DNA from: an uncultured SAR86 cluster bacterium | GTDB lineage: Bacteria > Pseudomonadota > Gammaproteobacteria > Magnimaribacterales > D2472 | DNA length: 64,000 bases | Assembly (NCBI GenBank): GCA_902631785.1 | Contig: CACOZT010000001.1 | Span: 400,219 to 464,218, forward strand | Direction: 5' to 3' | Shown here: positions 54,546-63,352 of the stretch, one piece after another | Layout: each line of letters begins with the position of its first letter | Position numbering within the stretch: the stretch's first letter is position 1 | Position numbers and translations under genes: made by a program | The notes under the pieces: model-generated | Databases searched by the model: none | What the model was told of the DNA's origin: nothing | Seen by the model: the letters and a program-made list of their open reading frames with translations, nothing else

Positions 54546-55511
54546 TTAAAGTATCCTTGCCTCAACTAAATCATGCATTGATAAAACACCAATATATTTA
54601 TTTTTTTCAAGGACAACCAAAGTGAAGATTTTATTTTCTTCCATTATCTTTGCAGCATCTACAGCAAGCGCCTCTGATTCAATAGTTTTAAAACTTTTTG
54701 TCATTACATCTTTGATTTTTGTTGTTTGTATATTTATCTTCTTATTAATACATCTCCTCAAATCACCATCTGTAAAAATTCCAACTATTTTTGATTTTTC
54801 AGTAACTAAAGTGATGCCAAGATTTTTTTTAGTTATCTCAATTAATGCTTTATCAAGGATTGTATTGAGATTTACTTTAGGCACCTTATTGCCTTTGTGC
54901 ATAAGATCTTGAACTTGTGTAATAAGTTTTTTTCCTAACTTTCCTGCAGGATGAGATGAAGCAAAATCTTTTTTTGTAAAGCCCTTTGCTTCTAATAGAG
55001 CTATTGCTAAAGCATCACCAAAAGCTAAAGCATTTGTTGTAGAAGTTGTAGGCGCCAAATCAAGAGGGCACGCCTCTTTCTTAGATTTTATTTGAATCTG
55101 GATATCAGCAAACTTTGCTATAGTAGATTTATTATTTCCAGATAATGCAACTATTTCTTTAGCATGTCTTTTTAGTGAAGATAGTATATTTATAATCTCT
55201 TCTGTTTCACCTGAATTCGAAATTAACATAACGATATCTCTTTTATTTATTATTCCCATGTCTCCATGAGCCGCTTCAGTAGGATGAATAAAGATTGAAG
55301 GAGTACCTGTACTAGAAAGGGTCGCAGATATTTTTCGAGCAATATGACCTGATTTACCAACTCCCATTATTATAAATTTGCCACTAGAACTTATGACTTT
55401 ATCGCAGAGAACTTCAAAAGATTTATCTAGTTGATCTGATATTGATTTAATTGAGTCTGACTCAATTTTTAAAGTCCTTTTAGCTGATGCTATGTAGTTA
55501 TATTTTTTCAT
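54546..55511 (-). CDS. kdsD: Arabinose-5-phosphate isomerase KdsD
   Basis: Makes arabinose-5-phosphate for Kdo, the inner core sugar of LPS. 321 residues: SIS sugar isomerase domain (GVGKSGHIARKISATLSSTG near 52, HGDMGIINKRDIVMLISNSG near 85) and two C-terminal CBS domains. Divergent from mlaC with 45 bases between, as in E. coli. Shows that the cell still invests in LPS despite the gene losses next to it. Confidence 0.93.
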   Translation of the reverse strand: MKKYNYIASAKRTLKIESDSIKSISDQLDKSFEVLCDKVISSSGKFIIMGVGKSGHIARKISATLSSTGTPSIFIHPTEAAHGDMGIINKRDIVMLISNSGETEEIINILSSLKRHAKEIVALSGNNKSTIAKFADIQIQIKSKKEACPLDLAPTTSTTNALAFGDALAIALLEAKGFTKKDFASSHPAGKLGKKLITQVQDLMHKGNKVPKVNLNTILDKALIEITKKNLGITLVTEKSKIVGIFTDGDLRRCINKKINIQTTKIKDVMTKSFKTIESEALAVDAAKIMEENKIFTLVVLEKNKYIGVLSMHDLVEARIL

Positions 55512-55541
55512 ATTAAATTAAAAAATTTATCATAACGCTAA

Positions 55542-55550
55542 TGTTATAAT
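55542..55550 (+). promoter_or_regulatory. Extended -10 promoter for mlaC, placed for a leaderless transcript
   Basis: TG-T-TATAAT is a perfect extended -10. Its last base is seven bases before the A of the mlaC ATG, so RNA would begin at the start codon. No ribosome site exists between. Same layout as at greA. Confidence 0.5.
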
Positions 55551-55556
55551 AGACTA

Positions 55557-56198
55557 ATGTTGCATTCACATAAAAACTATTTATTTGTTTTTTTATTAAT
55601 CTTAACCAGTCTTCCGATTAAATCAGAGCAGAATCCCTTTCTTTTTATTGATAATAATGCTCAAGATATGGTGAAGGTTTTAACAAATGAATCGTCTTTA
55701 TTTGATACAAATAGAAAATTATATGAACAGAAAATTAAAGACATATTTGAGCCAATGATTGATTTTAGAAGGGTTGCTGCAAGCGTTATGGGCAAAAAAT
55801 ATTATTTAATGGCCTCTCAAGAGCAAAGAAATGAATTTATTTTAATATTTAAAGATTCACTGTTAGAAACTTATGCTGAAACTCTTGCTCAATGGGGAGA
55901 ATCAACAATTTCTACTGATTTTCCAACAGATGATTTTTTATCCAAAAAATTTGAAAATTATGAAAAGAATATTGAGGTTAAACAAACTTTAGATACTGGC
56001 ACTAGCAAGTATCCAATTTCATATAAGTTAAGAAAAAGTGACAATGGTTGGAAGATTGTTAACATCGTTATTAATGGCGTAAATCTTGGGCTTACCTTCA
56101 GAAATCAATTTCAAGCATTAGCAGTTTCACAGAATGAGAATATTGAAGCTACTTTAATAAACTGGGTCTCGGATGCAGGAGATGCTGGTATTTCATAA
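55557..56198 (+). CDS. mlaC: Phospholipid transport protein MlaC
   Basis: Soluble periplasmic phospholipid shuttle of the Mla pathway. 213 residues with an N-terminal signal (about 1-23), then MlaC motifs IFEPMIDFRRVAASVMGKKY near 65 and YKLRKSDNGWKIVNIVINGVNL near 165. In E. coli it follows mlaF, mlaE and mlaD and precedes mlaB; none of these is adjacent here. Start codon is clear because no other Met lies before the signal peptide. Confidence 0.9.
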   Translation: MLHSHKNYLFVFLLILTSLPIKSEQNPFLFIDNNAQDMVKVLTNESSLFDTNRKLYEQKIKDIFEPMIDFRRVAASVMGKKYYLMASQEQRNEFILIFKDSLLETYAETLAQWGESTISTDFPTDDFLSKKFENYEKNIEVKQTLDTGTSKYPISYKLRKSDNGWKIVNIVINGVNLGLTFRNQFQALAVSQNENIEATLINWVSDAGDAGIS

Positions 56199-56199
56199 A

Positions 56200-56415
56200 A
56201 TGAAAGAAACTATTAATAAGATAATCACTGAAAATATACCTGATGCAAAATGTATTTTTGAAGGTGATTCATGTAATTTAAGATTAATTGTTACCTCCGA
56301 TACATTTATCGATATGTCGTTAATAAATCAGCATAAAACAGTTATGAAGCTTCTAGAAAATAAGTTTGAATCAGGTGAATTACATGCATTAAGTTTAGAG
56401 ACAAAAATTTTCTGA
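56200..56415 (+). CDS. ibaG: BolA-family protein IbaG
   Basis: Small [2Fe-2S]-partner protein of the BolA family (YrbA), usually paired with a monothiol glutaredoxin. 71 residues from MKETINKI; a longer start would overlap mlaC. The BolA-like helical half contains FIDMSLINQHKTVMKLLENK. Order mlaC-ibaG-murA matches E. coli apart from the missing mlaB. Confidence 0.86.
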   Translation: MKETINKIITENIPDAKCIFEGDSCNLRLIVTSDTFIDMSLINQHKTVMKLLENKFESGELHALSLETKIF

Positions 56416-56416
56416 G

Positions 56417-57676
56417 ATGGAAAAATTATTAATTAAAGGAGGAAATTCACTCTCTGGAAAAATTACTTGTTCAGGTGCAAAAAATGCAGCACTACCAATG
56501 ATAGCTTCTACGATTCTTTCCGATGAAGAAGTAACTTTAACAAATCTTCCATATCTTCAAGATATTACAACTATGTTCGAACTATTAGGATCAATGGGTG
56601 CTGACATTTTATTAAATGAAAATATGAATTTCACAATTAAATCAAATAATCTCAAAGATATTGAAGCAAGATATGAACTAGTTAAGACGATGAGAGCTTC
56701 AATTTTGGTTTTGGGACCTTTGGTTGCTAAATATGGAAAAGCTAGAATAGCACTTCCTGGAGGCTGTGCCATTGGATCAAGGCCAGTTAATTATCATCTT
56801 GATTCTCTTGAGCAAATGGGAGCTAAGATAATTTTAAAAAATGGTTATATTGAAGCATCTGCAAAAAAACTAAAGGGCGCAAATATTAGATTTGATGGAG
56901 TGACAGTTACGGGCACTGAAAATTTAATGATGGCTGCTACCCTTGCTGAGGGCGAAACAATTTTAACAAATGTAGCTAGAGAACCTGAAGTTGCAGATTT
57001 AGCAGAAATGTTAAATTCAATGGGTGCAAAAATTGATGGAGCCGGCTCTGAGAAAATCAGGATTCAAGGTGTTGAAAAGCTAAATGGAACCGTCTTTAAA
57101 ATTCCTGCCGACAGAATAGAGGCTGGAACATATCTGGCAGCTGCAGCTGTAACTAATGGAGATATAAAAATTGATGGCATTAACCCTAACAGATTAATGA
57201 AAGTCATTGAAAAATTAAAAAACTCTGGCGCAAATATTGATTTTGATGAAGACTCAATTAGTTTTCAAATGAAAAATGATGTCCCAGATCCTGTAGACAT
57301 TACTACCGCTCCTTTTCCTGAATTTCCCACTGATATGCAAGCACAATTTTCTGTAATTAATGCAATTTCCAGTGGTACCGCAAACATTTATGAAACTATT
57401 TTTGAAAATAGGTTTATGCACATTCTTGAGTTGAATAGAATGGGTTGTGATATTTCTGTAAACGGCAATCATGCGATAATTAAAGGAGTAAAATCTCTAT
57501 ACGGTGCTGAAGTTATGGCAACTGACTTAAGAGCTTCTGCTAGCTTAATACTTGCTGGTTTATGTGCCAAAGGAGAAACAGTTGTTGATAGAATTTATCA
57601 TATAGACCGTGGATACGAGAGAATTGAAGAAAAGTTAAGTTATTTAGGAGCAAATATTGTAAGACTGCCTAGTTAG
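56417..57676 (+). CDS. murA: UDP-N-acetylglucosamine 1-carboxyvinyltransferase
   Basis: First committed step of peptidoglycan synthesis. 419 residues. Nucleotide-binding start LIKGGNSLSGKITCSGAKNA, active-site Cys in LPGGCAIGSRPVN near 116 (Cys, so normally fosfomycin-sensitive), and TDMQAQF near 305. Uses UDP-GlcNAc made through glmM. Its 3' end overlaps degS by eight bases. Confidence 0.97.
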   Translation: MEKLLIKGGNSLSGKITCSGAKNAALPMIASTILSDEEVTLTNLPYLQDITTMFELLGSMGADILLNENMNFTIKSNNLKDIEARYELVKTMRASILVLGPLVAKYGKARIALPGGCAIGSRPVNYHLDSLEQMGAKIILKNGYIEASAKKLKGANIRFDGVTVTGTENLMMAATLAEGETILTNVAREPEVADLAEMLNSMGAKIDGAGSEKIRIQGVEKLNGTVFKIPADRIEAGTYLAAAAVTNGDIKIDGINPNRLMKVIEKLKNSGANIDFDEDSISFQMKNDVPDPVDITTAPFPEFPTDMQAQFSVINAISSGTANIYETIFENRFMHILELNRMGCDISVNGNHAIIKGVKSLYGAEVMATDLRASASLILAGLCAKGETVVDRIYHIDRGYERIEEKLSYLGANIVRLPS

Positions 57677-58655
57677 ATCCAGTATTTGAAGACTTAAAAT
57701 TAATTGATATTAATTCATTTTTTTGGTTGACGAGCTCCATATTTAAATCTTCTCCAAGCGTGGCAAACTTCAAAGAACTTATTAAATTGTTCCAACTAGC
57801 ATCTTTATTATTTATGCTAATAATAACATCATTTATTTTTATACCCTCTTCATACAAAGGTCCTTTATTTTGCATTTCAACAATTTTTAATGCATTAATA
57901 AATATGCCATTTTTTTTTAGTTTAACTCTAGCAACTCTAAAATTTCCTATCCAAAGACTTTTAACTTTTCCAAATCTGATTAACTGCGAGGAAATTTGAA
58001 CAACTAAGTTTGATGGAATTGCAAATCCTATGCCTTGATATGCTCCAGTTCTTGAAAAAATTTTTGAGTTAATACCAATCAAATTTCCATTAGCATTAAT
58101 CAATGCGCCTCCTGAGTTTCCTGGATTAATTGCAGCATCAGTCTGTATCAACTGTAGATAAGGATTACCATAATCTCTTCCTGTGGCGCTTATAATTCCA
58201 TTAGATACTGAAATCCCAATTCCGTAGGGATTTCCAATTGCAAGAACTTCATCACCTATTCTTAATTCATCTGAATTTGCAAAATTAATAGGTACTAATT
58301 TTTCATCTGGTATTATCTTTAATATTGCAATATCTGTATTTTGATCTACACCAATGATACTCGCTGGAAAGTTTTTACCATTATTCAATCTCACGTAAAT
58401 TTCTTCTCCTGAAATAATGTGTAAGTTAGTAACAATATATCCGTCTTCGGAAAAAATTACGCCTGATCCAATACCATTTCTATTATTTGCAAATGATTTA
58501 CTTTGATTTGAAATAACGGTTACTACAGAAGGTATTGATTTTTCAGATGCTGACACCAATTTGTTTTTATCATCTGATATAAAGTACCATGTGCCTGCAA
58601 ATGTTATTAAAATTAATAGTAAATAATTTATAAAATTAGTTTGAAAAGATTTCAT
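57669..58655 (-). CDS. degS: Membrane-anchored serine protease, DegS/HtrA family
   Basis: Periplasmic protease of the HtrA family; DegS cleaves RseA to start the sigma-E response. From MKSFQTNFINY it is 328 residues: N-terminal anchor helix, trypsin-like domain with catalytic His in TNLHIIS near 77, Asp in NTDIAIL near 107 and Ser in NPGNSGGAL near 180, then one PDZ domain (about 240-320). One PDZ and a membrane anchor favour DegS over DegP or DegQ. Start codon lies one base from that of zapE. Confidence 0.87.
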   Translation of the reverse strand: MKSFQTNFINYLLLILITFAGTWYFISDDKNKLVSASEKSIPSVVTVISNQSKSFANNRNGIGSGVIFSEDGYIVTNLHIISGEEIYVRLNNGKNFPASIIGVDQNTDIAILKIIPDEKLVPINFANSDELRIGDEVLAIGNPYGIGISVSNGIISATGRDYGNPYLQLIQTDAAINPGNSGGALINANGNLIGINSKIFSRTGAYQGIGFAIPSNLVVQISSQLIRFGKVKSLWIGNFRVARVKLKKNGIFINALKIVEMQNKGPLYEEGIKINDVIISINNKDASWNNLISSLKFATLGEDLNMELVNQKNELISINFKSSNTGSN

Positions 58656-58656
58656 A

Positions 58657-59730
58657 ATGTCTAACGCTAAAAATATCATTGATAACCTAAAAAACCAAGG
58701 AGCAAATCCTGATAAGTCTCAAATAAATCTTATTAATGAGTTATGTAATCTAAATATCCGAAGGAAATTCCCGTTTTATAAGCTGTTATTTAATGATGGA
58801 CCCTCAGGTATATATATATGGGGCGATGTTGGAAGAGGAAAAACCTTGGTAACAAAAGCTTACCTTGATGAGCTAAATCGAGATGATATAAAAAGTTTTC
58901 ACTATATTGACTTGATGAGCTTTATCCATGATGAGCTAAATATAAATTCTGGTATAAAAAATCCCCTCTTAAAAGTATCCAAAAGCTTAACTAAAAATAT
59001 CAGCATAATATTTATCGATGAATTTCAAGTTGAGGATGTTGCTGATGCAATGATTATTGGAGATTTGCTAAAACTTATTTCAAAGCAAGGGACAAAAATA
59101 ATATTAACTTCAAATGCACATCCTAATGATTTATATAAAGATGGACTTCAGAGGCAAAAATTTTTAGCTTCAATCCAAATTTTTTTAAAAGATATAAATA
59201 TTCAAAAGCTTGAGGGTGGAGTTGATTATAGAACAAGGAATATTATCAAGTTTGATAATTCAAACAGTAAAGAGACTATCTCAAATAAAAAAATATTTAC
59301 ATTTATCAAAGATAACTTTGGAATAGATCAACAAAAATCGAATCAAATTATTATTAATGATAGAAAATTTGGTTGCAAACTGATTTCTAACAATATTCTC
59401 TGGATCGAATTTATTGATTTTTTTAAAGAGCCAACAGCATCGAAAGATTACATATACATTTCAGAAAAATTCGATTGGATATTTATAAGTAATTTTGAAG
59501 AGATTGATGATGATTCCATTGATATAATTAGAAGATTTATATCATTCATAGATATAACCTACAGAAATAATTCAAAGATTAAATTTTTTTTTAATGGTAT
59601 TGATATCGAAAACATTTATACAGGCTCAAAGATTGATAATCTATGGGTAAGATGCAGCAGCAGACTTTCTGAAATGGAGACAAAAGAATATCTTATGAAT
59701 AATCAACTCAAATCAAAAAATAAAAATTAA
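58657..59730 (+). CDS. zapE: Cell division protein ZapE (AFG1-like ATPase)
   Basis: P-loop ATPase that destabilises FtsZ rings in E. coli and is related to mitochondrial AFG1. 357 residues. Walker A IWGDVGRGKTLVTKAY near 58, Walker B IIFIDEFQVEDVADAM near 125, sensor TSNAHPNDLY near 155. Adjacent rplM-rpsI and divergent degS match the E. coli order. Confidence 0.94.
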   Translation: MSNAKNIIDNLKNQGANPDKSQINLINELCNLNIRRKFPFYKLLFNDGPSGIYIWGDVGRGKTLVTKAYLDELNRDDIKSFHYIDLMSFIHDELNINSGIKNPLLKVSKSLTKNISIIFIDEFQVEDVADAMIIGDLLKLISKQGTKIILTSNAHPNDLYKDGLQRQKFLASIQIFLKDINIQKLEGGVDYRTRNIIKFDNSNSKETISNKKIFTFIKDNFGIDQQKSNQIIINDRKFGCKLISNNILWIEFIDFFKEPTASKDYIYISEKFDWIFISNFEEIDDDSIDIIRRFISFIDITYRNNSKIKFFFNGIDIENIYTGSKIDNLWVRCSSRLSEMETKEYLMNNQLKSKNKN

Positions 59731-59739
59731 TATAAATAT

Positions 59740-59748
59740 TGCTATATT
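59740..59748 (+). promoter_or_regulatory. Extended -10 promoter for rplM-rpsI
   Basis: TG-C-TATATT fits the extended -10 form in five of six hexamer bases. RNA would start near 59755, about 35 bases before rplM. Confidence 0.45.
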
Positions 59749-59789
59749 TAGCTCTAAACATTAATATTCGCTACTCAAATTAAATGATT

Positions 59790-60221
59790 ATGAAGACGTA
59801 TTCACAAAAAAAAGAAAATGTAGAGAGAAACTGGTTTGTCGTAGATGCTACAGACAGAATTTTAGGCAGAGTTGCTACAAAAATTGCTGATAGAATTAGA
59901 GGCAAAGATAAACCAACATTTACACCTCATACAGATGGAGGTGACTATGTGATTGTAGTTAATGCTGAAAAAATAAAAGTTACAGGTTCTAAATTTGATA
60001 AAAAAATGTATTATCGTCACTCTTTATATCCAGGTGGTTTGAAATCACAAAGTTTTAAAGAATTAAACGAAAAAAATCCTGAAAGAATTATCGAAGAGGC
60101 AGTAAAAGGTATGCTTCCTAAAAATAAACTTGGAAAATCTATTATAAAAAAATTAAAAGTCTTTCAAGGACCAAATCATAGTCATGAATCACAAAAACCA
60201 ATTGAGTGGAATCCATCCTAA
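59790..60221 (+). CDS. rplM: 50S ribosomal protein L13
   Basis: Early-assembly 50S protein. From [20 protein letters not shown] it is 143 residues, close to E. coli; an ATG two codons earlier would add two residues only. [29 protein letters not shown] and [11 protein letters not shown] are family motifs. Stop and rpsI start overlap as TAATG. Confidence 0.97.
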   Translation: MKTYSQKKENVERNWFVVDATDRILGRVATKIADRIRGKDKPTFTPHTDGGDYVIVVNAEKIKVTGSKFDKKMYYRHSLYPGGLKSQSFKELNEKNPERIIEEAVKGMLPKNKLGKSIIKKLKVFQGPNHSHESQKPIEWNPS

Positions 60222-60613
60222 TGAGTAGTGAAATATTTTATGCAACTGGACGAAGAAAAACTTCATCAGCAAGAGTATATTTAAAAAAAGGTAAGGGCAA
60301 TATATCCGTTAATGATAGAACGCTTAATGAATATTTCGGTAGGAAAGTTGCCCAGATGCTTGTAATGCAACCTTTAGAGCTGCTTGATCTTTCCGAGAAA
60401 ATTGATGTAAATGTAAAGGTTAAAGGTGGAGGAAGTTTTGGACAGGCAGGTGCAATAAGACATGGTATATCCAGAGCTCTTACATCCTATGACGAAGAAT
60501 TTAGACCGCAATTAAAAAAAGCTGGACTTCTTACTAGAGATCCCAGAAGAGTTGAAAGAAAGAAGCCTGGTTTGGTGAAAGCAAGAAAAAGCAAACAATT
60601 CTCGAAAAGATAA
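60221..60613 (+). CDS. rpsI: 30S ribosomal protein S9
   Basis: 30S head protein whose C-terminal tail reaches the P site. 130 residues from [19 protein letters not shown]; the tail ends [11 protein letters not shown] with the conserved terminal Lys-Arg that contacts P-site t[22 protein letters not shown] near 72. I prefer this start to a longer frame inside rplM. Confidence 0.97.
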   Translation: MSSEIFYATGRRKTSSARVYLKKGKGNISVNDRTLNEYFGRKVAQMLVMQPLELLDLSEKIDVNVKVKGGGSFGQAGAIRHGISRALTSYDEEFRPQLKKAGLLTRDPRRVERKKPGLVKARKSKQFSKR

Positions 60614-60628
60614 TTTTAACAATATAGC

Positions 60629-60658
60629 TTCACTTATTTTCAATTATAAGTGAATTTT
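60629..60658 (+). terminator. Terminator after rpsI
   Basis: TTCACTTAT (60629-60637), 8-base loop, ATAAGTGAA (60646-60654), then TTTT. Exact 9-bp arms, followed by the petA promoter within 20 bases. Confidence 0.6.
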
Positions 60659-60672
60659 ATATTACATAATTA

Positions 60673-60681
60673 TGATATAAT
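60673..60681 (+). promoter_or_regulatory. Extended -10 promoter for petABC-sspA
   Basis: TG-A-TATAAT is identical to the extended -10 upstream of greA. RNA would start near 60688, about 26 bases before the petA ATG. Confidence 0.55.
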
Positions 60682-60713
60682 TTTTAGCGTTATTTGAGTA
60701 GCACACACCCTGA

Positions 60714-61295
60714 ATGCAAGATAAAGATAAAACTAGAAGGAAAGTATTAATTGGTTTGACTAGTGCTGTTGGTTTGTCTGGTTTGCCTTTTGCAGCAACA
60801 CCATTTATTGCTGCGTGGAATCCTAGTGCAAAAGCAAAGGCAGCTGGTGCTGCGGTTAAATTAGACGTATCGAAGATGCAATATGGACAACAAATACAAG
60901 TTTCATGGAGAAAACAACCTGTTTTTATTGTCAGACATACAAAGGATAGTATTGCTAGTTTGGATTTAGTTCTACCAAAATTAGCCGATCCAAATTCTGA
61001 TCAAATTGAGGAGCCATACAAAGGACTTAATGCATCCAGATCTAAAAGTCCTGAGTATTCAGTTTTCTCTGGAGTATGTACACATTTAGGTTGCGCTCCA
61101 AAATATTTTCCTGAGGTTGAACCAAAGCCATGGGATGCTACTTGGAATGGAGGATTTTTTTGTCCATGTCACGGATCAATGTTTGATATTGTTGGCAGGG
61201 TATTTAAAGGTGTACCTGCATCAACTAATCTTATTGTTCCTCCACATATGTTTGAAGGAAGTATATTAACAATTGGAGAAGATAAGGAGTTATAA
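60714..61295 (+). CDS. petA: Ubiquinol-cytochrome c reductase iron-sulfur (Rieske) subunit
   Basis: Rieske subunit of the bc1 complex. 193 residues. Twin-arginine signal/anchor TRRKVLIGL in the first 20 residues, then the [2Fe-2S] ligands in CTHLGC (near 121) and CPCHGS (near 149). First gene of petABC; petB starts directly after the stop. Confidence 0.96.
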   Translation: MQDKDKTRRKVLIGLTSAVGLSGLPFAATPFIAAWNPSAKAKAAGAAVKLDVSKMQYGQQIQVSWRKQPVFIVRHTKDSIASLDLVLPKLADPNSDQIEEPYKGLNASRSKSPEYSVFSGVCTHLGCAPKYFPEVEPKPWDATWNGGFFCPCHGSMFDIVGRVFKGVPASTNLIVPPHMFEGSILTIGEDKEL

Positions 61296-62513
61296 ATGAC
61301 TGAAATAGCTAGCAAATTATTTACTTGGGTAAATACCAGGCTTCCAATAGTTAACACTTTTGAGAGACATCTCTCCAAACATCCTGTTCCATCAAAAGTT
61401 AACTTTTGGTATCTATTTGGAGCTTTGGCAGCAGTAACACTTATTATTCAAATAGTTACTGGGATTTGGTTAATAATGCCTTACTCAAATACTGAGGAAC
61501 AAGCTTTTTCTTCAATCGAATATATTATGAGAGATGTCGACTATGGTTGGGTGATCAGATATATGCACACAACTGGAGCATCTTTATTTTTTGCTGTTGT
61601 ATATCTCCATATGTTTAGAGGACTTTTATATGGGTCATATCAAAAACCAAAAGAGTTAGTTTGGATTTTTGGATGTACTATTTATTTGGCAATGATGGCA
61701 GAGGGTTTTTTAGGTTATGTTCTTCCTTATGGTCAGATGTCTTATTGGGGAGCACAAGTAATAATCTCGTTGTTTGGAGCAATTCCATATATTGGAGAAT
61801 CTTTAGAATTATGGGTTAGGGGAGATTATTATATCTCTGGTATAACAGTTTCAAGATTCTTCGCTCTTCATGTCGTTGCACTTCCCTTAGTTTTAATCGC
61901 CCTTGTTTTTCTTCACTTGGTTGCTCTTCACGAAGTTGGTGCTGGTAATCCTGAAGGTGTTGATATAGAAGAGTATCTTGATGAAGATGGAGTGCCTCTT
62001 GATAGTGTTCCATTTTTTCCATATAAGGTATTAAATGCTTTGGTAGCGATTGGGGTTTTTATGACAGTATTTTCAATAATAATGTTCTTTTTTCCTGAAG
62101 GAGGTGGATATTTTATTGAAATGGCTAATTTTGAAGAAGCTAATCCTTTAGTTACTCCTGATCATATAGCGCCTGTATGGTACTACGCGCCATTTTATAC
62201 AATGCTAAGAGCAATCCCAGACCCTCTTGGTGGACTGATTGTTATGGCAGCCGGAGTTGCAATATTCTTTGTAGTACCATGGTTGGATAGAAGCAAAGTT
62301 GCATCAATTAGGTATAAAGGAATTTACAGTAAGATCGCAATAACTATGTTTGGTGTTAGTTTTTTAACACTTGGATATTTGGGCACAGTTGGAGTAACAG
62401 AAGTTAGAAAGACCATGAGCTTAGTATGCACAATAATTTATTTTGCATATTTTTTATTAATGCCAATATATACAAAGTATGAAACAACGAAGGAAGTGCC
62501 AAAGAGATTATGA
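61296..62513 (+). CDS. petB: Ubiquinol-cytochrome c reductase cytochrome b
   Basis: Membrane core of bc1 with two b haems. 405 residues, eight helices. Haem-ligand His pairs lie in MHTTGASLFFAVVYLHMF and ALHVVALPLVLIALVFLH. The quinol-site motif is PVWY (APVWYYAPFYTML) rather than PEWY, which I recall as a common form in gammaproteobacteria. Overlaps petC by ATGA. Confidence 0.97.
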   Translation: MTEIASKLFTWVNTRLPIVNTFERHLSKHPVPSKVNFWYLFGALAAVTLIIQIVTGIWLIMPYSNTEEQAFSSIEYIMRDVDYGWVIRYMHTTGASLFFAVVYLHMFRGLLYGSYQKPKELVWIFGCTIYLAMMAEGFLGYVLPYGQMSYWGAQVIISLFGAIPYIGESLELWVRGDYYISGITVSRFFALHVVALPLVLIALVFLHLVALHEVGAGNPEGVDIEEYLDEDGVPLDSVPFFPYKVLNALVAIGVFMTVFSIIMFFFPEGGGYFIEMANFEEANPLVTPDHIAPVWYYAPFYTMLRAIPDPLGGLIVMAAGVAIFFVVPWLDRSKVASIRYKGIYSKIAITMFGVSFLTLGYLGTVGVTEVRKTMSLVCTIIYFAYFLLMPIYTKYETTKEVPKRL

Positions 62514-63352
62514 TAGCCATAGAATCGGTGTTTAAAATTATTTTCAAAGGAATCATTTTAGTTGTTTTATTATTTTCTTTTAGTGAAATTTTTGCAGCAG
62601 AAGGTGGGCCTTGTAAGGATTATGGGGAATGCGATAAATTTAAATACTCATTGAATGACATAGAATCTCTTCAAAGCGGAGCATCTACATACATTAACTA
62701 CTGTTATGGATGTCACTCACTTAAGTATTCAAGATGGGGAAGGGTTGCGAAAGACTTACAAATTCCAGAAGATATTTTTTTTGAAAATCTTGTTTTTGAT
62801 AAATCTATTAAGCCAGGTGACTTAATGGTTGGTGCTATGCCAGAAGATTCTGTTAATTGGTTTGGAGTTCAGCCTCCAGATCTCACTTTAGTCTCAAGAT
62901 ATAAAGGCGATGATTGGATTTATTCATACTTGAGAGCATATTATGAGGACTCATCAAAGCAATACGGTGTAAATAATTTAGTTTATCCAGGAACCGCAAT
63001 GCCTAATGTATTGATGTCACTTCAAGGAAATCAAAAGCTTGTGTGTAAAGAAATTCCGGTTATCGCACGAAATGGTGGGGAAAAAAGAGATGATTTGGGA
63101 AATACTATATTTGAAAAAAAATGTGGATTCCTTGAAGTCGAAGAGGGTACTGGAGCTCTTACCAAAGAAGAGTTTGATAAACTAATTTATGATCTTACAA
63201 ATTTTTTAGTCTATGTTGGGGAGCCTATTAAGGCAACGAGAGAAAGGATTGGATGGTATGTTGTTTTTTACTTTTTAGTTTTTACAGCATTATCATCATT
63301 ACTGTATCGAGAGTTTCATAAAGACTATAATAGAGAAGAGGCCTTTAAATGA
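62510..63352 (+). CDS. petC: Ubiquinol-cytochrome c reductase cytochrome c1
   Basis: c-type haem subunit of bc1. 280 residues with an N-terminal signal helix, CxxCH haem site in NYCYGCHSLKYSRWGRV near 64, axial-Met region PGTAMPNVLMSLQG near 165 and a C-terminal anchor helix (about 248-266). Overlaps sspA by four bases. Confidence 0.95.
   Translation: MIAIESVFKIIFKGIILVVLLFSFSEIFAAEGGPCKDYGECDKFKYSLNDIESLQSGASTYINYCYGCHSLKYSRWGRVAKDLQIPEDIFFENLVFDKSIKPGDLMVGAMPEDSVNWFGVQPPDLTLVSRYKGDDWIYSYLRAYYEDSSKQYGVNNLVYPGTAMPNVLMSLQGNQKLVCKEIPVIARNGGEKRDDLGNTIFEKKCGFLEVEEGTGALTKEEFDKLIYDLTNFLVYVGEPIKATRERIGWYVVFYFLVFTALSSLLYREFHKDYNREEAFK

Noticed and set aside
62160..62220. PVWY in place of PEWY at the cytochrome b quinol site
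   Set aside because: I recall PVWY as a common variant in gammaproteobacterial bc1, so it is probably not novel, though not verified here.
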